From JAEUMY01 sp033764435 (GTDB lineage Bacteria > Pseudomonadota > Gammaproteobacteria > Burkholderiales > Usitatibacteraceae): DNA of 64,000 nt. This document shows, in pieces, positions 16,146 to 25,024 of this stretch. The first letter of the stretch is position 1; every line of letters begins with the position of its first letter. Below the pieces are notes generated by a model. It saw nothing but the letters and a program-made list of their open reading frames with translations. It was not told the origin of the DNA and ran no database searches. Location: assembly GCA_033764435.1 (NCBI GenBank), contig JANRIX010000059.1, positions 186,001 through 250,000 on the forward strand. Direction: 5' to 3'. Position numbers and translations under genes: made by a program.

Positions 16146-17231
16146 ATGCAAGGCCCGTCCAAGCGCTGGCTGTATTGGATCGTGATCTTCACGGTCATTG
16201 GCTACATCGGCGCGCGCCAGTTCAACGCCGAGGAATATCCGGATGACTGGCCGGCGCCCGCGATCTTCCCCGGCTGGCGTGGCGGTTGTCCGAACCTCGC
16301 TGGCGATTACGATGGCGTGGACCACCGCATTCCGCGCATGCTGCGCCAGCAACCCGAGTGGGAGCGCGGCATCCGGCCGTGGTTCGAACACAAGGCGAAG
16401 GTCGAGCAGGCGTCCGATGGGTCGACGCTGCGCATCACGTTCGCGTTGAATGAACGTGGTCTGCCGAAGCATCGCGACCATGTGCTGCAGCACGGCAGCA
16501 TGTGGCCGTCGGGACACAGCCAGACGCTGGCGCTGAATCGCAAGGATCACTATGACTGCTCGATGCGCTGGCTCACGCTGGGCACCGTGACCGATGCAGA
16601 CACGGGTGAGAGCGCGAACGGTCGCGTGCGACTCAGCGTGGACCGGAAAGGCAATCTGGTGCTGGGCTACACCAGGCAGGAGTGGACCAGTTTCGGGACT
16701 TTCTTCGGGCAGAACATCGGGCCGAGCTGGAAGACCGACCGCACGCGCTGGATCCGCTGGACGAAGCGGCCGAAGGAAGCGGATGCCGCATTGGCGGCTG
16801 TGCAGGCGCTGTCCGTGACCCGCCTCAAGCACTACGCCGTCCATGGCTCGCAGCAGCTCATCGCCTTGGGCAACTTCACTGGAAGCGATGTGTGCGCGCG
16901 CTTGTGGGATCAGGCCGGCCCCAATCCCGATGAACCGCGTGCAGGCATCCGCAATTCGGCTGGCTTCATTGGCATGCGCAAACGGTTGCCCGACGGCAGC
17001 ATCGTCACCGAGCAACCATGCCCGGAAGGCTGGGAGATGCTGCGCGCGACGCAGGTGCAGAACTACTTCGTGTTTGTCGATGAAGGCGTGGCCCGCGACT
17101 ACCGGGTGGCGTACCGGCCGTTCGCGACGCCTGATGCAACGCCCAAGGTTCTTGAACTGGGCAATATCCAGAAGCTCCCCGCACCCTGGGAAGCGCTGGA
17201 GCCGCCCGCACCGCGATCAGCGGTCCAATAG
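16146..17231 (+). CDS. Membrane-anchored hypothetical protein with a CPNLAGDY motif
   Basis: A 361-residue protein with an N-terminal membrane anchor (WLYWIVIFTVIGYIGA) and a periplasmic domain starting GGCPNLAGDYDGVD. It shares an architecture with the lipoprotein at 9913-10989 (see there), and the two probably form a small paralogous family. No catalytic motif stands out. It follows the DUF885 gene by 31 bases. A decayed palindrome-like GCGAATATCTG lies in that gap at 16125. Confidence 0.68.
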   Translation: MQGPSKRWLYWIVIFTVIGYIGARQFNAEEYPDDWPAPAIFPGWRGGCPNLAGDYDGVDHRIPRMLRQQPEWERGIRPWFEHKAKVEQASDGSTLRITFALNERGLPKHRDHVLQHGSMWPSGHSQTLALNRKDHYDCSMRWLTLGTVTDADTGESANGRVRLSVDRKGNLVLGYTRQEWTSFGTFFGQNIGPSWKTDRTRWIRWTKRPKEADAALAAVQALSVTRLKHYAVHGSQQLIALGNFTGSDVCARLWDQAGPNPDEPRAGIRNSAGFIGMRKRLPDGSIVTEQPCPEGWEMLRATQVQNYFVFVDEGVARDYRVAYRPFATPDATPKVLELGNIQKLPAPWEALEPPAPRSAVQ

Positions 17232-17357
17232 AGCGCTTGTCAGGGTCAACCTTTCCGGCAGTGCGCGCCGTGCCTGCGGCGGCGTGCACGCCCCAACGCT
17301 GCGTTATCATGCGCGCGCCCCGCACCCATTCCCGAACCGAAAAAAGTGAGAATCGCC

Positions 17358-17882
17358 ATGCATCGCATCGCAGTGTTCATTCTTCTGGCCTGCCTGTCCT
17401 CCCTGTCATTTGCCCAATCCGCGTCGCGCGACGCCAAGGTGCGCGAACTCATGAAGGCGCAGGGACTGATGGTGTTGATCGAGCAGCAGCTCGAAGCCGG
17501 CAAGGAGGAGAGCCGCAAACAGGTTCGCCAGATGTCGGACCAGATGTTCATGCGCCTCAAGCCGACGCCGGAGTTCCAGAACAAGTTTGCCAAGGCGTTC
17601 GAGGAGTTCGTGATGTCACTGCACAAGACCTGGAACGCAGGCGAAATGGTAGATGTCTGGGCCAAGGCCTATGGTGCGCAGTTCACCGACAAGGAGCTCG
17701 ATGGCCTGCTCGCGTACTACAAGTCGCCGCTGGGGCAGAAGGATGTCAAGGCGGCCCAGGCCGCCATGCCGGTGCTCACCCAGCACTTCTCGCAGAAGAT
17801 CGGCCCCATCGTCGAGCGCGAAACCCAGGCCTACATGGACAAGCTGGAGAAGCTGGTCGACGCGTGCAAGTGCCCGCGGTGA
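17358..17882 (+). CDS. DUF2059 family secreted protein
   Basis: A 174-residue protein with a signal peptide (MHRIAVFILLACLSSLSFAQ). The mature part is helical and matches DUF2059: KVRELMKAQGLMVLIEQQLEAG..., AKAYGAQFTDKELDGLLAYYKSPLGQKDVKAAQAAMPVLTQHFSQKI. Family function is unknown. A GTG at 17346 is an alternative start; ATG 17358 is chosen because the signal peptide begins there. Confidence 0.82.
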   Translation: MHRIAVFILLACLSSLSFAQSASRDAKVRELMKAQGLMVLIEQQLEAGKEESRKQVRQMSDQMFMRLKPTPEFQNKFAKAFEEFVMSLHKTWNAGEMVDVWAKAYGAQFTDKELDGLLAYYKSPLGQKDVKAAQAAMPVLTQHFSQKIGPIVERETQAYMDKLEKLVDACKCPR

Positions 17883-17933
17883 ATGGCAGCAGCACTGCCT
17901 GACCGCATCGGGGCAGCGCGCGCCGCCCGCTGC

Positions 17934-17955
17934 GCGCTGCGAATATTCGCAGCGC
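17934..17955. repeat. Dispersed palindrome GCGAATATTCGC, copy 9, with 22-base symmetry
   Basis: Exact 12-base core at 17939-17950 inside a perfect 22-base palindrome (GCGCT flank on the left, AGCGC on the right). It is the longest symmetric copy in the window. As RNA it could form an 8-base-pair stem with an AAUAUU loop. It lies 51 bases after the DUF2059 stop. Confidence 0.9.
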
Positions 17956-18156
17956 CGCCTACCGGCAGCTGCGGAATTCCCGGCCTGCACCTAATTTGCA
18001 TCCCTTGCGGCACATGATTGCTTCGATCACCACCTAAGGGATTGCCGGCCGTCGCGGTGTCTGCACCGCGACCTGACTCTCGTCAGCCCCGATTGTTGCC
18101 CGTGATGTCAATCGCTAGAGTTTTTTGGCGCATTCGCACACACGGGGAATGAAAAA

Positions 18157-19311
18157 ATGGGCAGATCACCGAGCGTCAGGCCAGGGCGGGTTGCCGTCTG
18201 CATGGTTGTTGCGATCCTTGTCTTTCTCCATGCGAATTCGGCAGCGGCGCAGATCAAGCTCGGCATATCCGGGCCGCTGGAAGGCAAGAACGCCGGCTCG
18301 ATGCTCGAAGTCGTGAAGGGTGCGGAGATCTACATCAACCAGGTCAACGCCAACGGCGGCGTGAACGGGCAGAAGATCCAGCTCATTGCGCGTGACGACA
18401 ATTTCGAGGTTCAGAAAACCGTCACCGTCGTCACCCGGCTGATCGAGCAGGACAACGTGGTGGCGCTGATGCTCGTGCGCGGCACGCCGCACAACCAGGC
18501 CATCCTGCCGCTTATCGAGAAGCATCAGGTGCCGCTCATCGGTCCGTCCACCGGCGCGATGGTGTTTCACCAGCCGGTCAACCGTTATGTGTTCAATGTG
18601 CGCACGGCCTATCAGCTGGAGGCCGAGAAGCTGGTCGCCTTGCTGAAAACCACGGGCCTGCATCGCATCGCTGTCCTGAACGTTGCCGATGGTTTCGGCC
18701 GGGATGTGTTGAAGGGTTTGAATAGCGGATTCGCCAAGCAGAATCTGCAACCGGCAGTCGAGCTTGAGTTCGACCGGGAGGCGGCAACCAAGGACAGCAC
18801 CGACTTCATGAAGCCGGTGCTGGACAGGCTGGTGAAGAGCGATCCCCAGGTGATCGTCGTCATTGGCGCAGGGCTGGCAGTGAAGAACGCCATCGTCGCG
18901 CTGCGCAACGCGGGCTCGGAAGCGCGCATCGCCACCGTGTCCAACAACGCCTCGACCGCGTTCATCAAGCTGCTCGACAAGCATGCGCGCGGCGTCATCG
19001 TGAGCCAGGTGTTTCCGGACGAGAAGAGCCTCACCCAACCGTTCGTGCGCGAAGCCCAGATGGCCGCGTTCAAGCACAAGGTCACGCTCACGCAGGGCAT
19101 GCTGGAAGGGTTTGCTGCCGCGAAGATTGCCGTGCGCGGCCTGCGCAATGCGGGCACGCCGGTGACCCGTGCCGGGCTGCAGCGTGCGTTGGACAATCTT
19201 GGCACCTTCGATCTCGGCGACATGGCGATCAACTATTCGCCGACCGACCACACCGGTCTGGACATGACGGATCTGTCCATCATCACGCGCGACAAGACGT
19301 TTCTGCGCTGA
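18157..19311 (+). CDS. ABC transporter substrate-binding protein, branched-chain amino acid (LivJ-like) type
   Basis: A 384-residue periplasmic binding protein type I. After the signal peptide (VAVCMVVAILVFLHANSAAAQ) the protein reads IKLGISGPLEGKNAGSMLEVVKGAEIYINQVNANGGVNGQKIQLIARDDNFEVQKTVTVVTRLIEQDNVVALML, the standard LivJ-type start. The later segment (FITKL-like SNNASTAFIKLLDKHARGVIVSQVFP) also fits. No permease or ATPase genes are near, so it may serve a transporter elsewhere or a sensor. The ligand cannot be told from sequence. Confidence 0.88.
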   Translation: MGRSPSVRPGRVAVCMVVAILVFLHANSAAAQIKLGISGPLEGKNAGSMLEVVKGAEIYINQVNANGGVNGQKIQLIARDDNFEVQKTVTVVTRLIEQDNVVALMLVRGTPHNQAILPLIEKHQVPLIGPSTGAMVFHQPVNRYVFNVRTAYQLEAEKLVALLKTTGLHRIAVLNVADGFGRDVLKGLNSGFAKQNLQPAVELEFDREAATKDSTDFMKPVLDRLVKSDPQVIVVIGAGLAVKNAIVALRNAGSEARIATVSNNASTAFIKLLDKHARGVIVSQVFPDEKSLTQPFVREAQMAAFKHKVTLTQGMLEGFAAAKIAVRGLRNAGTPVTRAGLQRALDNLGTFDLGDMAINYSPTDHTGLDMTDLSIITRDKTFLR

Positions 19312-19327
19312 GCGGCTCGTGAGCATT

Positions 19328-19339
19328 GCGAATATTCGC
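19328..19339. repeat. Dispersed palindrome GCGAATATTCGC, copy 10
   Basis: Exact copy with 14-base symmetry, 16 bases after the binding-protein stop. Confidence 0.9.
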
Positions 19340-19460
19340 AGTCCTTCCACAGCGGGCCTGCCATGGACGGTGCCGGGGCAGGCGGCGCCGGGTTTCTGAT
19401 ACAGTCCCGCGCTGTTCAAATTGAGGGCGGTGACTGTCTGGCCCGGCCCCTCGCCAAACC

Positions 19461-20774
19461 ATGATGATCCTCACCTTGCCTGCGCGCCAGTCCGGCGCGA
19501 GATTGCGGCGCACGTCCGTGCTGGCCGCGACCCTTGCCACATTGTTCTGGGTGGCCTTGCCCGCATCCGCCGCGCCCCGTGTACCGACCGATCCGGCCGA
19601 GGTGCTGGAGCGCCTGCCGATCCGCCCCGGCGATGCGCGCGCCCGAGAGATCGCAACACTGCGCGCTGCCGTGCGCGCCGCACCGGATGATCCGGCCGCG
19701 GCCGTGAAGCTCGGTGACTACTGGTATGACCTCGCGATGGCCAAGGGCGATCCCCGTTTCATTGGCTACGCCGAGGCACTGATGACGCCGCATTTCAACC
19801 ATCCCACGCGCAGCCAGTTGCCGGCCGTGCAGACGTTGCGGGGTCAGTTGCGCCAGTACCGTCATGACTTCGACGGCGCGATGGCCGACTTCAGCGCGGT
19901 GATTCAGGCGCATCCCGACTTCGCCCAGGCTCGCGCCTGGCGTGGCGCCATCCAGCTGGTGCAGGGGCGCTATACAGAGGCCATGGCTGATTGCGAGGCG
20001 CTCAGAACGATCGGCGGCGCGCAGGGCAACGATACGCTGACTGCAGGCTGCATGGGCTTGGCACAGGCCTACGGCGGCAAGCTCGCCGCCGCGCAAGCCA
20101 CGCTGGAACGCTCGCTCGCGCGCGCGACCGACCCGGGCAACAGACTCTGGCTGCATGCCCGGCTGGGCGAGGTGATGCAGTGGCGCGGCGACCTGAAGGC
20201 GGCGGAGAAGCACTATCGCGCCGCGCTGGCGCTCAACATCGAGGACAGCTTCCTGCTCATCTCGTGGAGCGAGTTCCTGCTGGACCAGAAGCGTTACGAC
20301 GAAGTGGTCAAGTTTCTCGCCGGCTGGGAAAACTCGGATGCGCTCCTGCTTCGCCTGGCACTCGCCGAATCTGCATTGAAGCTGCCCACGGCGGCGGCGC
20401 ACATTCAGGCGCTGCGGGACCGCTTCGCCGCTGCGCGTGCCCGCGGTGACACCACCCATCAGGTCGATGAGTCGCGCTTCGAACTGCAGCTCAACAACAA
20501 TCCGGCCCGCGCGCTGGAGCTCGCCATCGCCAACTTCCAGGATCAGAAGGAGCCGCGCGACGCCCGCACGTTGCTCGAAGCCGCCATCGCGAGCGGCAAC
20601 GCTGCGGCCGCGCAGCCAGCACGCGACTGGCTGGCCGCCAGCGGGTTCGAAGACCCGCTCACGCGCAAGCTGGGCACTGATTCCGCAAACGCAGGCTCAG
20701 CGGCAACACCAGGGGCAGCGCCAGGGTTGCCTGCGCCACCGAATGCGCCCGCGAAACCGGGGAGCCAGCCATGA
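19461..20774 (+). CDS. Secreted TPR protein
   Basis: A 437-residue protein with a signal peptide (RTSVLAATLATLFWVALPASAAP). It contains several tetratricopeptide repeats, for example MADFSAVIQAHPDFAQARAWRGAIQLVQGRYTEAMADCEAL, AQATLERSLARATDPGNRLWLHARLGEVMQWRGDLKAAEKHYRAALALN. The C-terminus is an Ala/Pro-rich tail. It overlaps the HupE-like gene by four bases (ATGA), so the two are translationally coupled. The pair probably acts together at the inner membrane, perhaps with the TPR protein as periplasmic partner. Confidence 0.8.
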   Translation: MMILTLPARQSGARLRRTSVLAATLATLFWVALPASAAPRVPTDPAEVLERLPIRPGDARAREIATLRAAVRAAPDDPAAAVKLGDYWYDLAMAKGDPRFIGYAEALMTPHFNHPTRSQLPAVQTLRGQLRQYRHDFDGAMADFSAVIQAHPDFAQARAWRGAIQLVQGRYTEAMADCEALRTIGGAQGNDTLTAGCMGLAQAYGGKLAAAQATLERSLARATDPGNRLWLHARLGEVMQWRGDLKAAEKHYRAALALNIEDSFLLISWSEFLLDQKRYDEVVKFLAGWENSDALLLRLALAESALKLPTAAAHIQALRDRFAAARARGDTTHQVDESRFELQLNNNPARALELAIANFQDQKEPRDARTLLEAAIASGNAAAAQPARDWLAASGFEDPLTRKLGTDSANAGSAATPGAAPGLPAPPNAPAKPGSQP

Positions 20775-21934
20775 ACGCGCGCCGCACGATTGCCGGCCTG
20801 ATGCTCTGGGCCATCGCCGCCGTGTTCGCGACGCTTTCGCTGCCGGCCGCCGCGCACAAGGCCAGCGATAGTTTTCTTTCGCTCGAAGTGAAGGGCCGCG
20901 ACGTCAGCGGGCAATGGGACATCGCGCTCCGCGACATCGATTTCGCCATCGGCCTCGATGCCGACGCCAACGGTGAAATCACCTGGGGCGAGGTCAAGGC
21001 GCGGCATGACGCCATCGCCGCGTGGGCGCTGCCCCGCCTCAACCTGCGCCGCGCTGGCGGCGACTGCCCGCTCAAGGTGAGCGAGCATCTCATCGACACC
21101 CATACCGACGGCACTTACGCCGTGTTGCGCTTCGCCGGGCAGTGTCCCGCGGCGGGCGACACGCTGGGGGTGGAATACCGCCTGCTCTTCGATGTCGACA
21201 CGCTGCATCGCGGCCTGCTCAAGCTGGATCTGGATGGCGTGCAGCACGCCGCCGTGCTGGCCCCGTCCACCGGCGCGCTCACGTTCAAGTCCGGCGAGAC
21301 CTCGCGCCTGAAGCAGTTCGGCCACTACATCGTCGAAGGCGTGTGGCATATCTGGATCGGCTTCGATCACATCCTCTTCCTGCTTTCGCTGCTGCTGCCC
21401 GCGGTGCTGGTGCACGAGGTCGTGCAACGCTCACGCAAATGGCATGGCGTCGCCCGCTTCGGCGATGCGTTCAAGGAAGTGCTGTGGGTGGTCACCGCGT
21501 TCACGGTGGCGCACTCGATCACGCTGTCGCTCGCCGCGCTGGAAATCGTGTCGCTGCCCTCGCGCCTCGTCGAGTCGGCCATCGCGGCGTCAGTGGTGCT
21601 GGCCGCGTTGAACAACCTCTGGCCCGTGGTGGACAAGCGCCGCTGGCTGGTGGCCTTCATCTTCGGCCTCATCCACGGCTTCGGCTTCGCCAGCGTGCTG
21701 GCCGATCTCGGTCTGCCGCGTGATGCACTGGTCCTGTCGCTGCTCGGTTTCAACATCGGCGTGGAACTGGGCCAGCTCGCCATCGTGGCCGTGTTCCTGC
21801 CCGTCGCCTTCGTGCTGCGCGACACGCCGTTCTATCGCGTGATCATTTTCATCGGCGGTTCGGCGCTCACCTTCCTGCTGGCGCTGATGTGGTTTGTCGA
21901 ACGGGCGTTCGACTTGAAGTTCTTTGGCGGATAG
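20771..21934 (+). CDS. HupE/UreJ-like membrane protein with an N-terminal EF-hand
   Basis: A 387-residue protein. It has a signal peptide, a periplasmic domain of about 170 residues and a C-terminal HupE/UreJ domain of about six membrane segments (HYIVEGVWHIWIGFDHILFLLSLLLPAVL, VTAFTVAHSITLSLAAL, VAFIFGLIHGFGFASVLADLGL, VLSLLGFNIGVELGQLAIVAVFLPVAF). The His-rich GVWHIWIGFDH and LIHGFGFA motifs are the family's metal-handling core. The periplasmic part has a canonical EF-hand loop, DADANGEITWGE, around residues 59-70, which implies calcium binding. HupE relatives are nickel/cobalt transporters, but the metal for this subgroup is not known. Confidence 0.85.
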   Translation: MNARRTIAGLMLWAIAAVFATLSLPAAAHKASDSFLSLEVKGRDVSGQWDIALRDIDFAIGLDADANGEITWGEVKARHDAIAAWALPRLNLRRAGGDCPLKVSEHLIDTHTDGTYAVLRFAGQCPAAGDTLGVEYRLLFDVDTLHRGLLKLDLDGVQHAAVLAPSTGALTFKSGETSRLKQFGHYIVEGVWHIWIGFDHILFLLSLLLPAVLVHEVVQRSRKWHGVARFGDAFKEVLWVVTAFTVAHSITLSLAALEIVSLPSRLVESAIAASVVLAALNNLWPVVDKRRWLVAFIFGLIHGFGFASVLADLGLPRDALVLSLLGFNIGVELGQLAIVAVFLPVAFVLRDTPFYRVIIFIGGSALTFLLALMWFVERAFDLKFFGG

Positions 21935-22036
21935 GCAGTGATTGGGGGCGTTGCCTGCTTGGCAGGATGGTGTTGCAATGCTGGGCAGGCTCTGTGGTTT
22001 GGCGCCGCCTGACAACAACAACTGATGGAGATTGCT

Positions 22037-22780
22037 GTGACGAATGGTTCCCACCCGGGCGTACGCCAGTCCGCCGTGTTCGGTATTGCCTGTCTGCTCG
22101 CGCTTTGCGCAACGCTTGCCCCGATCACCAGCGTTCATGCCTTCTTTGGCAGTTCGCTCCCCAACGGTCCCTACCTGCGCAGCGAGTTCACGGGCGGCCA
22201 TCTGTCCAACGTGATCTTCGTGTTCAAGGATGGCAAGGCCGCATCCAATGTGCGCGAGGGCGACCTGGAAAAATTCGACTTTGCCGCCCACAAGGCAAAG
22301 ATGCCGAAGAATGTGGGCACGTTCAAGACAGGCGGCGACACGCTCACTGTCAACTGGGACGACGGCACGAAGTGGGAGGGCAAGCTGAAGCCCGACAAGG
22401 CGGGAGGCTTCGACTGGCGCAGCGCCGGTTACGCGCCGATCAAGCCCTTGGTGCGCGGGGCGGTGCTGGACGGTCGCTTCAGCGGCGGCGCCTCCGGCGC
22501 GGGCGCCATGGTCGGCTTCAACTACATCTTCAAGGCAGACGGCACCTACACCACGCTCACCGCAGGGAACGTGACCAGCAAGTCCGCGCGGAGCACGGCC
22601 TCGGCGGGAACCAGTTCATCCGCAGGTGGAAAATACAGTGTGTCGGGCAGCACGCTCACACTGACGCCGGCGTCGGGTGCGGCAAAGACCCATCGCATCT
22701 ATTTCGTGCCGTCCGGCACCAACGAGAAGAAGCCGGACATGCTGATCATCGACGGTATCGTGGCGACACGAAGCCAATAG
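22037..22780 (+). CDS. Secreted hypothetical protein
   Basis: About 247 residues. GTG 22037 is proposed because GGAG sits 7 bases upstream; ATG 22025 is the alternative. A signal peptide (SAVFGIACLLALCATLAPITSVHAF) is followed by a beta-rich protein with VFKDGKAASN, GTFKTGGDTLTVNWDDGTKWEGKL, FKADGTYTTLTAGNV and GGKYSVSGSTLTLTPASGAAKTHRIYFVPS. The last part resembles repeats seen in lipocalin-like stress proteins. I do not recognise a named family. Confidence 0.68.
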   Translation: MTNGSHPGVRQSAVFGIACLLALCATLAPITSVHAFFGSSLPNGPYLRSEFTGGHLSNVIFVFKDGKAASNVREGDLEKFDFAAHKAKMPKNVGTFKTGGDTLTVNWDDGTKWEGKLKPDKAGGFDWRSAGYAPIKPLVRGAVLDGRFSGGASGAGAMVGFNYIFKADGTYTTLTAGNVTSKSARSTASAGTSSSAGGKYSVSGSTLTLTPASGAAKTHRIYFVPSGTNEKKPDMLIIDGIVATRSQ

Positions 22781-22801
22781 CTTTGTGTCACATGGCGGTG
22801 G

Positions 22802-22813
22802 GCGAATATTCGC
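22802..22813. repeat. Dispersed palindrome GCGAATATTCGC, copy 11
   Basis: Exact copy with 14-base symmetry (GGCGAATATTCGCC). It sits in the 50-base gap between two convergent genes. Confidence 0.9.
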
Positions 22814-22830
22814 CAGCCGCCGGCTGATGT

Positions 22831-23631
22831 CTATGCGGTGAACAGCCCGTTCACCCAGCCGCCCTTGAGGTTGTCCGCGGTGAAGAGGGCGGACGAATCG
22901 CCGCGAGCCACGAAGTCGCGCCCCAGCTTCAACGCCTCGCCCATCACCGCGGTCCAGATCGCGGTGCCCGCGCTGAGCCGGCGCGCACCGAGTGATCGCA
23001 GTGTCGCCGCCACCGGCACGCCGGGCACAGCCATGACGTTGAGCGGCAGCGGCTGCTTCGCCAGCGCGGCGATGTCGTCAGCACTGCTCACCACGGGCAC
23101 GAAGAGGCCGTCCGCGCCCGCATCGCGATAGAGCGCCGCGCGGCGCAGCGTCTCCGCCAGTCGCTCGCTTTCCGGCGCCAGCTGGCGCAGATATACGTCG
23201 GTGCGCAGATTGATAAAGAGGTCGACGCCGGCCGCATTGAGCCGCTTGCGAATATTCGCGATCTTGGCGCAGGTAAGTTCGACGCTCGCGGCGCCGTCTT
23301 CCAGATTGATGCCCGCGGCGCCGGCCTCGGCGATCTTCAACACGTTCTCCGCAGCCACTGCCGGATCGTCCGAGTAACCGCCTTCCGCATCCACCGTGAG
23401 CGGCACGCTGATCACGCGCGCGATGGCGCGCACGGCGGCCAGCAGCACATCCTGTGGCAGCGCATCGCCGTCCGGCCAGCCGTTGGCCCAGGCGAGGCCG
23501 GCGCTGGTGGTGGCGACCGCCTGTGCGCCGGCCTCCTGCATGAGGCGCGCGCTCCCGGCGTCCCAGGCGTTCGGGAGGATGAGCAAACCGGATTCATGCA
23601 GTTCCCGGAAGCGGGCGACGTTCGTATTCAT
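22831..23631 (-). CDS. Isocitrate lyase / phosphoenolpyruvate mutase family protein
   Basis: A 266-residue TIM-barrel enzyme. Features are LPNAWDAGSARLMQEAGAQAVATTSAGLAWANGWPDG, VPLTVDAEGGYSDDP (metal-ligand Asp and Glu), AGAAGINLEDG and GADGLFVPVV. The KKCGH-type catalytic loop of isocitrate lyase is absent, so it belongs to the shorter PEP mutase-like branch (C-C or C-P bond lyases). AAGGAAACGCC precedes the start at 23631. An exact palindrome copy inside the gene reads ANIR in AKIANIRKRL. It is divergent from an XRE regulator that probably controls it. Confidence 0.85.
   Translation of the reverse strand: MNTNVARFRELHESGLLILPNAWDAGSARLMQEAGAQAVATTSAGLAWANGWPDGDALPQDVLLAAVRAIARVISVPLTVDAEGGYSDDPAVAAENVLKIAEAGAAGINLEDGAASVELTCAKIANIRKRLNAAGVDLFINLRTDVYLRQLAPESERLAETLRRAALYRDAGADGLFVPVVSSADDIAALAKQPLPLNVMAVPGVPVAATLRSLGARRLSAGTAIWTAVMGEALKLGRDFVARGDSSALFTADNLKGGWVNGLFTA
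23248..23259. repeat. Dispersed palindrome GCGAATATTCGC, copy 12 (in PEP mutase-like gene)
   Basis: Exact copy inside the gene, read on the minus strand as Ala-Asn-Ile-Arg. Confidence 0.9.
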
Positions 23632-23747
23632 GGCGTTTCCTTCTGGTCGATTGATGGAAGTTTCGTGCGGATGGCGAATGCTTGCACGACATGGCGGAAT
23701 TTTTGCCTCATCGCGTTCGTGCCGCAATGAAGCGGCAGGTCATGTCA

Positions 23748-23768
23748 CCATGACCTCCGAGGTCATGG
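23748..23768. promoter_or_regulatory. Palindromic operator between divergent genes
   Basis: A perfect 21-base inverted repeat (10-base arms CCATGACCTC / GAGGTCATGG around a central C). It lies between the PEP mutase-like and XRE genes and ends at the expected -35 position of the XRE promoter. It is probably the binding site of the XRE regulator. Confidence 0.6.
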
Positions 23769-23788
23769 GCTGGACGATGTGCCAACTC

Positions 23789-23794
23789 TATAAT
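23789..23794 (+). promoter_or_regulatory. -10 box of the XRE regulator gene, likely leaderless transcript
   Basis: TATAAT, a perfect -10 hexamer, ends 7 bases before the ATG at 23802. A start site at the usual distance falls on or next to the ATG, and no ribosome binding site is present. Confidence 0.6.
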
Positions 23795-23801
23795 CCGGTG
23801 C

Positions 23802-24647
23802 ATGGCTTCCACCGCGCCTGCCGCCGCCTCATCCATCAAGGACTCCGAAGACACCGCCGTCGGCGCGCTACTGCGCGAATGGCGTGCGGCACGTCGCCTG
23901 AGCCAGCTTGATCTCGCATTGGAGGCCGGCGTGTCCACGCGGCACTTGAGTTGCGTGGAAACGGGCAAGTCCCAGCCCAGCCGCGACATGGTGGCGCGTC
24001 TGGCGGACGCGCTGGAGATGCCGCTGCGTGAGCGCAACGCGCTCTTCGTTGCCGCGGGCTTTGCCCCGCGCTATCGCGAGACCGGGCTGGCGACACCCGC
24101 GCTGGCCCCGGTGCGCCGCGCCATCGAGTTCATCCTCGCGCAGCAGGAGCCGTATCCCGCCTTCGTCATGAACCGCCATTGGGATGTGCTGCACGTCAAT
24201 GCCGCCGCCATCCGCTTCAACCGCTTCCTGATGCAGGGTGGCGAAAGCCGGCACACGAACATGCTGCACCAGTTCTTCGATCCGGCGGATTTGCGATCTG
24301 CCGTGGCCAACTGGGAGGAGATCGCGGGCGACCTCATACATCATCTGCATCTTGAAGTTGCCGCGTCGCTGTCGGACGTTCGCGCCCGCACGTTGCTCGA
24401 CGAGGTGCTGGCCTATCCCGGCGTGCCTTCGCGTTGGCGGAATCGCGAGCTCGAAAGCGCGCCTGCGCCACTGCTGACGACTGTCTTTCAGCGCGGTGGC
24501 TACGAACTGCGCTTCTTCTCGACCTATTCCACCTTCGGCACGCCGCATGATGTGACGCTCGACGATCTGCGCATCGAGTGCTGCTTTCCGGGTGATGACG
24601 CTACGGCAGGGTTCTGCCGAGAATTGGCGTTGGCGGAACAGCGCTAG
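23802..24647 (+). CDS. XRE family regulator with MmyB-like ligand-binding domain
   Basis: A 281-residue protein. The helix-turn-helix is at residues 22-80 (VGALLREWRAARRLSQLDLALEAGVSTRHLSCVETGKSQPSRDMVARLADALEMPLRERNALFVAAGFAPRY). The C-terminal domain matches the MmyB-like PAS-type fold (PYPAFVMNRHWDVLHVNAAAIRFNRFL..., LLTTVFQRGGYELRFFSTYSTFGTPHDVTLDDLRIECCFPGDD), known to bind fatty-acid-like ligands in relatives. It is divergent from the PEP mutase-like gene, with a 21-base palindrome at its own promoter, so it is probably an autorepressor and controls the neighbour. Confidence 0.88.
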   Translation: MASTAPAAASSIKDSEDTAVGALLREWRAARRLSQLDLALEAGVSTRHLSCVETGKSQPSRDMVARLADALEMPLRERNALFVAAGFAPRYRETGLATPALAPVRRAIEFILAQQEPYPAFVMNRHWDVLHVNAAAIRFNRFLMQGGESRHTNMLHQFFDPADLRSAVANWEEIAGDLIHHLHLEVAASLSDVRARTLLDEVLAYPGVPSRWRNRELESAPAPLLTTVFQRGGYELRFFSTYSTFGTPHDVTLDDLRIECCFPGDDATAGFCRELALAEQR

Positions 24648-25024
24648 CGATCGTCGCTCCGTTCCCGCCTTCGAGAGAGCGACCCGGTGGATTCGGAATC
24701 TTGTCGGCACGATTGATTCCTTCGAGCCGGAACCAACGCTCATGACGCGCTGCGACATCTGAGTTTCACGCTCTGAACGCAGTGCGAATATTCGGATGTC
24801 GTTGCTGCGCCGCGTCATCGCCCAAGACGCATCTCGCTCTTACTTCCGGTATCAGCCAACCGGTCCGCGTTGTGCGCCAATCGCCCCGCCCACGGGTCTA
24901 CCATTCGGCCTCACCCGATGACCGCGTGCGGAGGACCCCGCGCGTGATGGCATCACCGCACGGCCACCGCGCGCCACCCGGCGCGACAGAAGTGCCGCCG
25001 GACAATCCACCGGAGGAATCCACC
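24648..25024. other. Intergenic region
   Basis: This 377-base gap holds a one-mismatch palindrome at 24784-24795 and the ribosome binding site of the next gene (GGAGGAATCCACC). No gene was found in it. Confidence 0.4.
24784..24795. repeat. Dispersed palindrome, one mismatch
   Basis: GCGAATATTCGG, last base changed. Intergenic. Confidence 0.7.
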
